A stretch of DNA of 41,180 nt from Tissierellia bacterium (GTDB taxonomy: Bacteria > Bacillota > Clostridia > Tissierellales > Sedimentibacteraceae), in assembly GCA_012843025.1 (NCBI GenBank), contig DURT01000090.1:1-41180 (forward strand). Direction: 5' to 3'. The stretch's first letter is position 1. Every line of letters begins with the position of its first letter. A model generated the notes under the pieces. That model did no database searches. It was not told where the DNA came from and saw only the letters and a program-made list of their open reading frames with translations. Shown here piece by piece: positions 1 to 7,674 of the stretch. The translations under genes and the position numbers were made by a program.

Positions 1-167
1 ATATACCTGAGTTTAATGTTTATTACCGCAAGAAATTTAATGAAGTACCCAAGCATCAACATAAACGAGCACTCGCATTAACATCTCGTAAATTAGTACG
101 CCTGATTTTTGGATTGCTGACCAAGAATCAAATCTACTCCAACAGTAAAGTTGGAGAGGTACAATAA
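1..167 (+). CDS. IS110-family transposase, C-terminal end (partial)
   Basis: The frame starting at base 3 is open from the window edge to the TAA at 165-167 and encodes about 54 residues. The sequence includes YYRKKFNEVPKHQHKRALA followed by SRKLVRLIFGLL, which matches the C-terminal tail of IS110/IS116/IS902 transposases: a basic stretch, then a short hydrophobic helix near the end. IS110 enzymes are DEDD recombinases that insert through a bridge RNA made from the element's non-coding end. Most of the gene lies outside the window, so I cannot say whether the element is intact. The right end of the element should fall within roughly 170-310, but no boundary could be fixed because IS110 elements usually lack terminal inverted repeats. 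Confidence 0.75.
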   Translation, partial: IPEFNVYYRKKFNEVPKHQHKRALALTSRKLVRLIFGLLTKNQIYSNSKVGEVQ

Positions 168-309
168 AATACTTTTCACTTTATCCTGTTTTTTCTTTGA
201 AATTAAGAGGTTCTATTAAAGTTACCCTTTTTTAATCATTTCTTTTGTTTTTATTTGTTTTTTTATCTTGACATATTACCAGATTGCTTATATCCTTTAC
301 ACGCTTTTC

Positions 310-1341
310 CTAGTCTAATATAGTAATTTTATCTATTAGCTCTTTTTCGAATTCAATGCGATGATGTTTTGTGTAAAGTCCTGGCATTCCGCCAGTATGA
401 AGTAGAATTATCTTCTCACCTTGCTTTATTTTGCCTTCTTCTATCATGCCCAATACCCCAGCAAACATTTTTCCTGTATAACATGGATCAAGCAGTATCC
501 CTTCCTTCCTTGCCATACGGTAAATTGCTTTACGAACCGTTACATCCGGATTATTATAAGCTCCTCTAATATAACTAGTTTCAATATTAAAATCCTCAGG
601 ACTTGCATCAAAGGGAAGATTGTATTCCTCTTTTATTTCTTTGAAGTATTTCATTATTCTTTCCCTATGTCCATCTGTAAAAGGAAGAATTGCAATTCCT
701 GTAAGTTTTAAAGGTGAACCTTCGTTTTTAAACCCACAATACAGGCCCATATAAGTTCCAAAGCTACCAACACTGGTTATTACAGTAGCATCTTCAATAC
801 CGATCTTTTTTGCTTGTTCTGTAATTTCAACTGCTGCCTCATAGTATCCCATAACACCTGCTACATCGCTACCCCCAACAGGTATTTCATAAACTATTTC
901 GCCCTGGTTTTCATACTTCGTTTTTACTTTTTCTATAGTTTCTGCAAGTTGCACCCCTGTATCCCGTCCGTCGTTCTTTTTGATAACAACTTCTGCATTA
1001 AAAATACCATCCAAAAGTAAGTTGGCACTAACTTCACCAGGATATTCGTCAACACATACAATAACACATTTTAAACCATACTTTGCTGCCGCTGCAGCTG
1101 TTTGCCGCCCATGATTCGTTTGTACTCCTCCTACAGTGAGCAGTGTAGTGGCACCTTTTTTAATAGCATCATAGAGAATGTATTCTAATTTTCTCATCTT
1201 GTTTCCGCCCCCACCGAACATGGTAAGGTCATCCCTTTTAATATAAAGTTCAACCCCTAACTCTTTTGACAAAGTAGGAAGGTAGTTAATGGGTGTGGGA
1301 TTTGTGTCTAAAAGGGCTATCTTTTCTCTTTTTAAGAGCAT
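310..1341 (-). CDS. dcyD: D-cysteine desulfhydrase / ACC-deaminase family PLP enzyme
   Basis: 343 residues, full length for the family. The fold-type II PLP lysine is K48 in FGGGGNKMRKLEYIL, followed by the cofactor-binding GGVQTNHGRQ at 71-80. A glycine-rich loop (VGGSDVAG) lies in the middle and LLHTGGMPGLY near the C-terminus. These motifs are typical of D-cysteine desulfhydrase (D-cysteine to pyruvate, sulfide and ammonia) and of the closely related ACC deaminases. I prefer the desulfhydrase call, but substrate cannot be settled from sequence alone. AGGAGG lies 4 bases before the ATG. It is 65 bases downstream of brnQ on the same strand with no clear terminator between them, so the two are probably cotranscribed. 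The enzyme is cytosolic. Confidence 0.8.
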   Translation of the reverse strand: MLLKREKIALLDTNPTPINYLPTLSKELGVELYIKRDDLTMFGGGGNKMRKLEYILYDAIKKGATTLLTVGGVQTNHGRQTAAAAAKYGLKCVIVCVDEYPGEVSANLLLDGIFNAEVVIKKNDGRDTGVQLAETIEKVKTKYENQGEIVYEIPVGGSDVAGVMGYYEAAVEITEQAKKIGIEDATVITSVGSFGTYMGLYCGFKNEGSPLKLTGIAILPFTDGHRERIMKYFKEIKEEYNLPFDASPEDFNIETSYIRGAYNNPDVTVRKAIYRMARKEGILLDPCYTGKMFAGVLGMIEEGKIKQGEKIILLHTGGMPGLYTKHHRIEFEKELIDKITILD

Positions 1342-1406
1342 AGTACCTCCTTCGGTAGACCTTTTATTAACAGTGTACCATTTATTAAGGAATTCACCAA
1401 TTATTC

Positions 1407-2759
1407 TTAACTTTCAGTTTTACCATTGATTCTCCATACTATAGTTCCTATTATAAATCCAACTACTGCTGGAACAATCCAGCCGAAACCATAATCAAAG
1501 CCAGGCAAATATGTGTGAGCAAAACCAATTACTCTATCCATTACAGCAGTTTCTTTAATAGCTTCCGGCAATGCATTACAAAAATCGAAAAATGCTGCAA
1601 GAATTGTAAAGCCAGTTGTCCACCTGTAAATATCTTTTTGCTTATTGATAATTGGAGCCATTAATGATAATAAAATTAAAGTAATAGCCAATGGATAAAG
1701 GAACATTAGTACCGGTATAGACAACTGTATTATTTTATTTAATCCAAAGTTAGCAATTACAAATGAAAAAACAGTGAATATTACTGCATATTTATTATAG
1801 GACACTGAATTTGGAAACATTTCAGTAAACATTTGTGAACAGGAAGTAATTAAACCGATTGCTGTTTTTAAACAAGCAACTGTTACAATAGCAGCTAATA
1901 ATACCTGACCTATAATTCCAAAATAATGCTCGCTAACCATAGACATTATTATTCCACCATTATCGCCAGTTCCAACACTACCTAAGCTTGTTACTCCCAT
2001 ATAAGCCAAGGATGCATAGATTACACTCATTCCAATTAAACATACTAAGCCGGATTTACATGTTTCAATTGCTTTTCTTTTTGGATCTTTTATGCCTAGT
2101 TTTTCAATGTTTGATATAATTACTATTGCAAAAGCTAGCGAGGCCAAAGCATCCATTGTGTTATATCCATCTAACATTCCAGTAAATAAAGGTTTATCAA
2201 TGTAATTTCCCTGGGCTGGAAATTGATTTATCTGTCCCATAGGATTTATGTAGGTAGCAATTATTAATATAGACAGAAGAGCCACAAAAGTAGGGTTGAG
2301 ATACTTACCTACCCAGTCTATGATCCTTCCAGGTCGCAATGAATAATAAAGTGTAACTATAAAGAAAATCAGGGAAAACAAAAATAGTCCTATTTGTAAA
2401 TATTCCTTGGAAATAAAAGGGTTCAATCCTACCTCAAATGCAACGGTAGCAGTACGGGGAATAGCAAATAAAGGCCCAATTGTTAAATATAGTGCGCATG
2501 TCAAGAAAATTGAATATATCCTATTAACAGGCTTTGCCATAGCAAGCATATTCTCACTTTGAGAAAGGGCAGTGGCAATAACACCTAAAAGGGGAAGTCC
2601 TACTCCAGTGATTAAAAATCCAATAGTTGCCTGTATTGTATTACTGCCTGCTAACTGTCCCATTTTTACAGGAAATATTAAATTACCTGCTCCAAAAAAA
2701 AGTCCGAACAGTAGTGAACCTACTAATAAACTCGATTGAAAATTAAGCTTTTCTTTCAT
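1407..2759 (-). CDS. brnQ: Branched-chain amino acid carrier BrnQ (LIVCS family)
   Basis: About 450 residues with around 12 hydrophobic segments. The N-terminus has GLFFGAGNLIFPVKMGQLAG, the hallmark of BrnQ/LIVCS Na+- or H+-coupled leucine/isoleucine/valine carriers. I chose the ATG at 2757-2759 because AAGGAGT lies 7 bases upstream and the protein then begins MKEKLNFQSSLLVGSLLFG as in homologues. The frame stays open to 2810, but those extra residues (MYRVFCK...) fall in the leader and lack a ribosome site. A consensus promoter (2845-2873) and two leader hairpins lie upstream. The D-cysteine desulfhydrase follows, so the carrier might also take up a small amino acid such as cysteine (inference only). 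Confidence 0.88.
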   Translation of the reverse strand: MKEKLNFQSSLLVGSLLFGLFFGAGNLIFPVKMGQLAGSNTIQATIGFLITGVGLPLLGVIATALSQSENMLAMAKPVNRIYSIFLTCALYLTIGPLFAIPRTATVAFEVGLNPFISKEYLQIGLFLFSLIFFIVTLYYSLRPGRIIDWVGKYLNPTFVALLSILIIATYINPMGQINQFPAQGNYIDKPLFTGMLDGYNTMDALASLAFAIVIISNIEKLGIKDPKRKAIETCKSGLVCLIGMSVIYASLAYMGVTSLGSVGTGDNGGIIMSMVSEHYFGIIGQVLLAAIVTVACLKTAIGLITSCSQMFTEMFPNSVSYNKYAVIFTVFSFVIANFGLNKIIQLSIPVLMFLYPLAITLILLSLMAPIINKQKDIYRWTTGFTILAAFFDFCNALPEAIKETAVMDRVIGFAHTYLPGFDYGFGWIVPAVVGFIIGTIVWRINGKTES

Positions 2760-2791
2760 AAGATACTCCTTGATGTTATTTCTATTAATCT

Positions 2792-2838
2792 TACAGAAAA
2801 CTCTGTACAATGAAAAGAACCGTCACCTTCAACGGTTC
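2792..2838 (-). promoter_or_regulatory. Two hairpins in the brnQ mRNA leader
   Basis: On the minus strand the leader opens with a 7-bp stem (GAACCGT and ACGGTTC, 8-base loop, 2817-2838) followed by TTTTCATT. A second stem (TACAGA and TCTGTA, 4-base loop) lies at 2792-2807. The first could be an mRNA 5'-stabilising stem or a weak attenuator. No complete T-box is present: the distance from the predicted transcription start is too short for one. Confidence 0.45.
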
Positions 2839-2844
2839 AGATTT

Positions 2845-2873
2845 ATTATATCTTACTTCATTTAATTTATCAA
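2845..2873 (-). promoter_or_regulatory. Sigma-A-type promoter of brnQ
   Basis: Read on the minus strand, TTGATA (2868-2873) and a perfect TATAAT (2845-2850) are separated by 17 bases. Transcription should start near 2838, almost exactly at the base of the 2817-2838 hairpin, giving a leader of about 80 bases. Confidence 0.75.
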
Positions 2874-3044
2874 AGAATATTTGATATTTTTTTATTTAAT
2901 CCTAATTCAATTATTATACATAAAGATAGACGGAGTCATCTCGTACATAAAGAGGGACAGCGGTATAGTCGATATATTTTATATAAAAAAGTCGAGCATT
3001 GTTAAAAATATTTTGCTAATATATAAGCGAAGGGAAAGGTGGAA

Positions 3045-3911
3045 ATGTTAAAAGAGTTAAATCAAATAGTCGACTATATTGAAAATCATTTAGATGGTGA
3101 TTTATCAGCTGAAATAATTTCTAAATATGCTGGTGTTTCTGATTACCACTTTGGAAAGATATTCTTTTATCTCTCAGGCTTCACTCTTAATGAGTATATT
3201 AAGAACAGAAGATTGTCGGAAGCAAGTATGGATTTATTAGAAGGTGAAAAAGTAACAGATGTTGCTTTCAAATACGGTTATCAGTCAATAGATGGTTTTA
3301 CCCGAGCATTTAAAAAATGGAGTGGTATTCTACCGTCAGATGTGGCAAAAAAAGGAGTAAGTAAATTCTTCCCAAAATTAAGATTCGCAATAACTGTCAA
3401 AGGAGGTACTATTATGGAATTTAGAATTATAGAAAAACCTGCATTTAATTTAGTTGGTGTAAGCAAGCGTGTGCCATTGCAATTTGAAGGAATTAATCAG
3501 GAAATTGTAAAGCTTGCAGAAAGTATTACCCCTGAACAAAGAGAACTTATGCATTCTCTTCAAAATATTGAACCCTATGAAGTTGTAAATGCTTCTTATG
3601 AATCTGATACTAATTTCTTAAAAGAAGAAGGATATTTAACTCATTTAATCGGTGTCTTAACTACTGAAAATGAAATAAGTGAATTATTGGAAAAGGTTCC
3701 TGTCCCAGCATATACCTGGGCTGTATTCCCTAACGAAGGACCATTCCCTTCTACCTTACAACAAACAATGGCAAGAATATATTCTGAATGGCTTCCTTCT
3801 TCTAATTATGAAGTAATAAATGCCCCATCTTTTTCCTTCACTAAAATGGATAAAAATAAAAAAGATTATGCCTATAGCGAAGTATGGATTCCTGTTAAGA
3901 AAAAATTATAA
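3045..3911 (+). CDS. AraC-type regulator with C-terminal GyrI-like effector-binding domain
   Basis: 288 residues. Residues 1-105 hold two helix-turn-helix motifs of the AraC/XylS type (AEIISKYAGVSDYHFGKIF and VTDVAFKYGYQSIDGFTRAF). Residues 124-288 form a GyrI-like/AraC_E_bind domain (MEFRIIEKPAFNLVGVSKR at its start), which binds small hydrophobic or drug-like ligands in homologues. It is probably a one-component transcription factor. The frame also begins with a GTG at 3039, but GAAGGGA (3029-3035) is correctly spaced (9 bases) for the ATG at 3045. A second, stronger ribosome site (AAAGGAGG, 3400-3407) sits in front of the in-frame ATG at 3414, exactly at the domain border, so a free effector domain may also be made. 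The target genes are unknown. Confidence 0.85.
   Translation: MLKELNQIVDYIENHLDGDLSAEIISKYAGVSDYHFGKIFFYLSGFTLNEYIKNRRLSEASMDLLEGEKVTDVAFKYGYQSIDGFTRAFKKWSGILPSDVAKKGVSKFFPKLRFAITVKGGTIMEFRIIEKPAFNLVGVSKRVPLQFEGINQEIVKLAESITPEQRELMHSLQNIEPYEVVNASYESDTNFLKEEGYLTHLIGVLTTENEISELLEKVPVPAYTWAVFPNEGPFPSTLQQTMARIYSEWLPSSNYEVINAPSFSFTKMDKNKKDYAYSEVWIPVKKKL
3400..3416 (+). promoter_or_regulatory. Internal ribosome binding site and start codon at a domain border
   Basis: AAAGGAGG is followed by a 6-base spacer (TACTAT) and then an in-frame ATG at 3414-3416. It is better matched to the 16S anti-Shine-Dalgarno than the gene's own site. The product would be a 165-residue GyrI-like domain without the DNA-binding part. 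Confidence 0.55.
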
Positions 3912-3917
3912 CAGAAT

Positions 3918-3953
3918 AAAAAGCTTGGAATAACATTAAGAACCAAGCTTTTT
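3918..3953. terminator. Bidirectional terminator between the AraC-type gene and the NifX-like gene
   Basis: An 11-bp stem (AAAAAGCTTGG and CCAAGCTTTTT) with a 14-base loop is followed by ATTTTA on the plus strand and is T-rich on the minus strand too. It lies between convergent genes. Confidence 0.85.
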
Positions 3954-4003
3954 ATTTTACATTATAATATACTTAAGATTCTATCCTTTCAATAATTAGT
4001 TTA

Positions 4004-4360
4004 TTATTCACATGAATCATGATGTTGATGTTCGTCACAAACTGATCCAGTAGATTTTAGCGATCCTTGAAGGTAAGCTTCCGCTGCTTCTTTTGCCTTC
4101 CCCCTTGCACCAACAATAACTTCTATACCTTTTTCAGTAAAAATATCAATAGCACTTCTACCCATACCACCTGAAATTACTACATTTACACCCATATCAT
4201 TCAAATAATTTGGAAGAAAACCAGGTCTGTGGCCTGGGTTTGGAATAGACTCACTCCTAATTATCTGTTTTTCTTCTGCTTCGAAAATATTAAAGTTTAA
4301 ACAATGTCCAAAATGTTCTGTAATCATTTCATTTTCGCTTGCTACTGCAATTTTAATCAT
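4004..4360 (-). CDS. NifX/NifB-type (MTH1175-like) iron-molybdenum cofactor-binding-fold protein
   Basis: 118 residues in a single Nitro_FeMo-Co fold: it begins MIKIAVASENEMITEHFGHC, has NVVISGGMGRSAIDIF in the middle and ends in a Cys/His-rich tail (CDEHQHHDSCE) that could bind a metal. In nitrogen fixers this domain carries FeMo-cofactor precursors. In many anaerobes without nitrogenase, as probably here, stand-alone copies occur with MinD-type Fe-S ATPases and their job is unknown. GGAGGAAG precedes the ATG. It is the last gene of a minus-strand operon that starts at 5039 and includes the broken ATPase between the two copies. Confidence 0.8.
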   Translation of the reverse strand: MIKIAVASENEMITEHFGHCLNFNIFEAEEKQIIRSESIPNPGHRPGFLPNYLNDMGVNVVISGGMGRSAIDIFTEKGIEVIVGARGKAKEAAEAYLQGSLKSTGSVCDEHQHHDSCE

Positions 4361-4378
4361 TTTACTTCCTCCATTCTC

Positions 4379-4669
4379 TTATTCTTCAAAAATCAATTTC
4401 ATTGTCTTATTGTAAATTTCTCTTACTGCTGTACCAGAAGCACAGTCTATATCTACAATTGTTTGGCCCTTGTTAATTGCTTTTACATACTGCCATCTTG
4501 ATTCCAAACTTCGCCGCAGTATCAATAATTCGCTTTAAATCACTAATCCCTGATGGACATATTACCTCACAAACTCCACATATGTAGATGTGTCCGCTAC
4601 CGCATCTAAATTTACTGATACTATTGTTTTCCCAGTACCTCCCTTGCCGCTTAAGACAGCTATTCTCAT
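4379..4669 (-). pseudogene. Decayed MinD-superfamily P-loop ATPase with inserted ferredoxin domain
   Basis: The minus strand starts with ATG at 4669 and reads MRIAVLSGKGGTGKT, a Walker A of the MinD/Mrp deviant type. After about 35 codons the frame stops. Another frame gives ICGVCEVICPSGI, apparently a piece of the ferredoxin insert, then DLKRIIDTAAKFGIKMAVC, typical of the ATPase core. Yet another gives TIVDIDCASGTAVREIYNKT, the usual C-terminus, ending at a TAA at 4379. Intact homologues are about 280-290 residues, so roughly two thirds of the gene has been lost, with frameshifts. The ATG follows the upstream gene's TGA by one base, which fits an ancestral operon. Frame relations were traced by hand. 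Confidence 0.8.
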
Positions 4670-4670
4670 A

Positions 4671-5039
4671 TCAATTTCCTACCTGCCCGTGAAATCCAGC
4701 ATGAATTTCATTTAAAGAAGGAAGCTTTCCAGCAAGAAAAGCATCAATATTGTCTTTAGCTGAATCAGTTATTGTTTTATAAATTTTTATTTCACTAGCT
4801 TTAAGCACATCAGCTGCATTTTCTCCTATACGAGGAGTCAGTAAAATAGTTGCCTTACTATCTACTAGGGTTTGTGCTGCCTTAATGCCGGCTCCACCGG
4901 GACTTGCTCCTCCACTGTTTTCAATGAATTCACTTTCTCTATTATCAGTATCATATACAAGGAAGTAGGGGGTGCGTCCAAAAGATTGGCATACCTTTGT
5001 CTCTATATTTCTTTCATCTACTGGAACTGCTATTTTCAT
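4671..5039 (-). CDS. NifX/NifB-type (MTH1175-like) protein, second copy
   Basis: 122 residues, one Nitro_FeMo-Co fold: it starts MKIAVPVDERNIETKVCQSFGRTPYFLVYD and carries a glycine-rich GGASPGGAGIKAAQTLVD and LLTPRIGENAADVL. It is a clear but diverged paralogue of the 4004-4360 protein and lacks that protein's Cys/His tail. It is first in the operon, directly behind a consensus promoter flanked by two palindromic operators (5064-5113). The next gene, the ATPase, is broken, so this protein and its paralogue may have lost their usual partner. No enzymatic function can be assigned. Confidence 0.8.
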   Translation of the reverse strand: MKIAVPVDERNIETKVCQSFGRTPYFLVYDTDNRESEFIENSGGASPGGAGIKAAQTLVDSKATILLTPRIGENAADVLKASEIKIYKTITDSAKDNIDAFLAGKLPSLNEIHAGFHGQVGN

Positions 5040-5063
5040 GAAATACCTCCGTTCATTAAATTG

Positions 5064-5113
5064 ATGACATATGTCATTATATTTAATTATATATAATTTA
5101 CGACATATGTCAA
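5064..5113 (-). promoter_or_regulatory. Promoter with two TGACATATGTCA-type operators for the NifX-like operon
   Basis: On the minus strand TTGACA (5108-5113) and TATAAT (5086-5091) are 16 bases apart. One palindrome (TGACATATGTCG in minus-strand sense, 5101-5112) overlaps the -35 box. A second, perfect one (TGACATATGTCA, 5065-5076) covers the region just after the start site. Their centres are 36 bp apart. The same arrangement is found at 8761-8813. This layout suggests repression by a dimeric regulator. Confidence 0.75.
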
Positions 5114-5133
5114 TATGTTTTTAGTTTTTATAT

Positions 5134-5171
5134 AAAAAACTGCCGATTAAGGAAATTCCTTAATCGACAGT
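5134..5171 (-). terminator. Terminator of the DMT exporter gene
   Basis: A stem at 5139-5171 built around the inverted arms GATTAAGGAA and TTCCTTAATC, with one mismatch lower in the stem, is followed by TTTTTTA on the minus strand. It lies just after the DMT gene and insulates the NifX-like operon promoter. Confidence 0.85.
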
Positions 5172-5200
5172 CGTTGATTTATATAAATATTAAATAGTTA

Positions 5201-6079
5201 TTATTCCTTTATCCTTATCTTTGATTTTAATTCAATTTCATTTAACAGTGTGAATCCTAGTATCAAAATACCACCTAAAATCTGGATAGCTAGTATTGGT
5301 TCTCCTAAAATAGTAACTGATACAATAATTGCAACGAGGGGGTCAATGTAGCTTAAAATCGACACCTCCTGTCCTTTCAAGTCATTAAGGGCTGAAAAAT
5401 AAAGACAGTAACATATTCCAGTATGGAAAATACCAAGTATCAATAGATTTATTATTCCTGAATTAGTTAAACTACCTATATTTATACCTGTCGTTGTCAG
5501 TACATAGGGAATGAGAACAATAATTGCTGCAAAAAATTGTATTAAAGTCTTATCAATACCAGAAACATTTTTTATATATTTGTTTAATAAGATTACCGTT
5601 GCATAAAGAACAGCTGCACCAAGACCGAAACCTATACCAATAAAGCTACTTGCATCCTTCCCCATACCCCTTACATCTATTACCAGAACCAATCCTATTG
5701 TTGCCACAACAAAACACACTAGTTGTTTAATGGTTAGCTTTTCTTTAAACAAAATTGGGGATACTGCTGTAACAATTACAGGTGCAAAATAATAGCTCAA
5801 TGTTGCAATTGAAACGGTTGTGTACTTATATGCCTGGAAAAGTAATATCCAGTTAATACCCATAGCCATACCTGAAACAAAAAGTGCAGGTAGGTCTTTT
5901 TTTATGTCTGATAGCGAAAGCTTTTTTCCGATAATAATCTTATATATAATAATTACTACTGCTGCTGTTAAAGCTCTGAAAAGCGCAATTTCCCCAGAAG
6001 ATAAGGCAATATTTTTTACAAAAATTGAAATTGTTCCAAAGGCTGTCATAGAAAATATTATTCTTAGTTTTGCGTCCAT
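5201..6079 (-). CDS. EamA/DMT-family transporter
   Basis: 292 residues with about ten hydrophobic segments arranged as two EamA repeats. The N-terminal repeat begins MDAKLRIIFSMTAFGTISIFVKNI and the second ends with SYIDPLVAIIVSVTILGEP, the family's typical glycine-glutamate-proline motif before the last helices. Members export amino acids, metabolites or drugs through the inner membrane, and the substrate cannot be told from sequence. AAGGAG precedes the ATG by 7 bases. A consensus promoter lies at 6138-6166 and a terminator follows, so the gene is monocistronic. Confidence 0.85.
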   Translation of the reverse strand: MDAKLRIIFSMTAFGTISIFVKNIALSSGEIALFRALTAAVVIIIYKIIIGKKLSLSDIKKDLPALFVSGMAMGINWILLFQAYKYTTVSIATLSYYFAPVIVTAVSPILFKEKLTIKQLVCFVVATIGLVLVIDVRGMGKDASSFIGIGFGLGAAVLYATVILLNKYIKNVSGIDKTLIQFFAAIIVLIPYVLTTTGINIGSLTNSGIINLLILGIFHTGICYCLYFSALNDLKGQEVSILSYIDPLVAIIVSVTILGEPILAIQILGGILILGFTLLNEIELKSKIRIKE

Positions 6080-6137
6080 AATTAATCTCCTTATTTAAGT
6101 CAGACAGAGTTCATTTGTCAATTTAATATTTCTTTGT

Positions 6138-6166
6138 ATTATAAGCTTTTACCTATTGATTTACAA
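6138..6166 (-). promoter_or_regulatory. Promoter of the DMT transporter gene
   Basis: In minus-strand sense, TTGTAA (6161-6166), a 17-base spacer and a perfect TATAAT (6138-6143). Confidence 0.65.
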
Positions 6167-6283
6167 ATAAAAACTACATACTGTTTTTCTTTAGATGGGC
6201 TGTCCAATTAGTTTTGATTTATTATTTCCATTTGATAGATAATATAGTATAATGTCATTAATATTCACAAATGGAGGACAAAA

Positions 6284-7618
6284 TTGCACTACGATAATCC
6301 TTTAGGCGAAGAAAAGGTTTCAAAACTTTTGTTAAGATTTTCATTGCCAGCTATTACAGGTATGATGGTAAATGCATTGTACAATGTCGTTGATAGAATT
6401 TATATTGGGAACAGCCCTGAACTTGGTGCAGATGGGATAGCAGGAATCACAATAGGTTTCCCTATTATGATTATATCCTTGGCAATAGGAATTTTGTTTG
6501 GAGTGGGAGGGGCTACTAACTTTTCTATTAATTTGGGAAGAAAAAAATATGAAGAGGCCGAAAACTTTTTAGGCAATACTTTTTCATTACTTGTTTTAGC
6601 CGGAATTTTCTACATGATATTAGTACAATTAAATTTACAAACTGCATTAATTTTCTTTGGTGCCAGCGAAAAAGTTCTTCCCTACTCTATGGAATATATG
6701 AGAATAATTGCTTTTGGTATGCCTTTTCATATTGTAAGTATAGGAATGAACCACTTTATACGTGCAGATGGCAATCCAAAATTGGCCATGTACACCATGT
6801 TTTTAGGAGCTGGGACTAATATAGTATTAGACCCAATATTTATTTATGGTTTTAAGATGGGAATGGCGGGAGCTGCCTGGGCAACTGTTATTTCTCAATT
6901 CTTTTCATTTCTTTGGGTTACATCATATTTTAATGGTAAAAAAAGTAAAAATAAATTAAAAGCTACATATATGAAACTTAAGCTAAACTTGGTAGGTAAA
7001 ATTACTGCTTTGGGACTCCCGGGATTTTCTCTTCAATTAGCATCAAGCCTTTTAAATGCAACCTTAAACAAAAGCTTGTTTCTTTACGGTGGCGATATAG
7101 CCATTTCAGGAATGGGGGTTATAAATAGTATTCAAACCCTTTTATTAATGCCCATTATAGGATTAAATCAAGGTGCTCAACCCATCATAAGTTTTAACTA
7201 CGGAGCCCAAAAAATTGACAGAGTTAAAGACACTATTAAATTAGCCTTAAAAGTTGCTACATCGATTGTTGTTTTTGGATTTATAATAACCAGGTTATTT
7301 CCTGTACAGTTAATATCAATGTTTAACAGAGAGCCAGAACTAATTGAATTTGGGCGTTCTGCCATCTTTGCATGGTTTTTAGCTTTCCCAGTTGTTGGCT
7401 TTCAAATTGTTGGCTCAAACTTCTTTCAAGCAATAGGAAAACCAAAATCCGCAATGTTTTTATCACTAACAAGACAATTGATCCTGTTAATGCCGGCAAT
7501 CATAGTATTCCCAAAATTCTTTGGCGTTAAAGGAATACTTTATGCCGCCCCATTTGCGGACATACTATCATTTTTGTTAACAGCCTTATTATTATATTTG
7601 AATATCAAAAAACTATAA
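6284..7618 (+). CDS. MATE-family multidrug efflux transporter
   Basis: 444 residues, 12 predicted membrane helices, typical MATE length. It opens MHYDNPLGEEKVSKLLLRFS and has NALYNVVDRIYIG, characteristic of helix 1 in clostridial MepA-like MATE proteins. GLNQGAQPIISFNYGA marks the second repeat. It probably exports cationic drugs or metabolites with Na+ or H+. The start is a TTG: GGAGG (6273-6277) lies 6 bases before it and no ATG fits. A TATAAT at 6248-6253 with a weak TTTCCA box 17 bases upstream may be its promoter. Confidence 0.88.
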   Translation: MHYDNPLGEEKVSKLLLRFSLPAITGMMVNALYNVVDRIYIGNSPELGADGIAGITIGFPIMIISLAIGILFGVGGATNFSINLGRKKYEEAENFLGNTFSLLVLAGIFYMILVQLNLQTALIFFGASEKVLPYSMEYMRIIAFGMPFHIVSIGMNHFIRADGNPKLAMYTMFLGAGTNIVLDPIFIYGFKMGMAGAAWATVISQFFSFLWVTSYFNGKKSKNKLKATYMKLKLNLVGKITALGLPGFSLQLASSLLNATLNKSLFLYGGDIAISGMGVINSIQTLLLMPIIGLNQGAQPIISFNYGAQKIDRVKDTIKLALKVATSIVVFGFIITRLFPVQLISMFNREPELIEFGRSAIFAWFLAFPVVGFQIVGSNFFQAIGKPKSAMFLSLTRQLILLMPAIIVFPKFFGVKGILYAAPFADILSFLLTALLLYLNIKKL

Positions 7619-7638
7619 TAAGCATCAAAATATACTAA

Positions 7639-7657
7639 AGGGGGATTCTATCCCCCT
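7639..7657. terminator. Hairpin between convergent MATE and flavodoxin genes
   Basis: An 8-bp stem, AGGGGGAT and ATCCCCCT, with a 3-base loop. The minus-strand tail (TTTAGTATATTTT) is the more T-rich, so it may mainly end the flavodoxin transcript. Confidence 0.6.
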
Positions 7658-7674
7658 AAAAAATTGAGCTACCT

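Noticed and set aside
1..310. A complete IS110 element with defined ends
   Set aside because: Only the transposase tail is in the window, and no terminal repeat or target duplication can be seen.
2760..2838. T-box leader before brnQ
   Set aside because: The hairpin contains GAAGGTG, but there is no full T-box sequence or specifier stem, and the promoter lies only about 80 bases upstream of the start codon.
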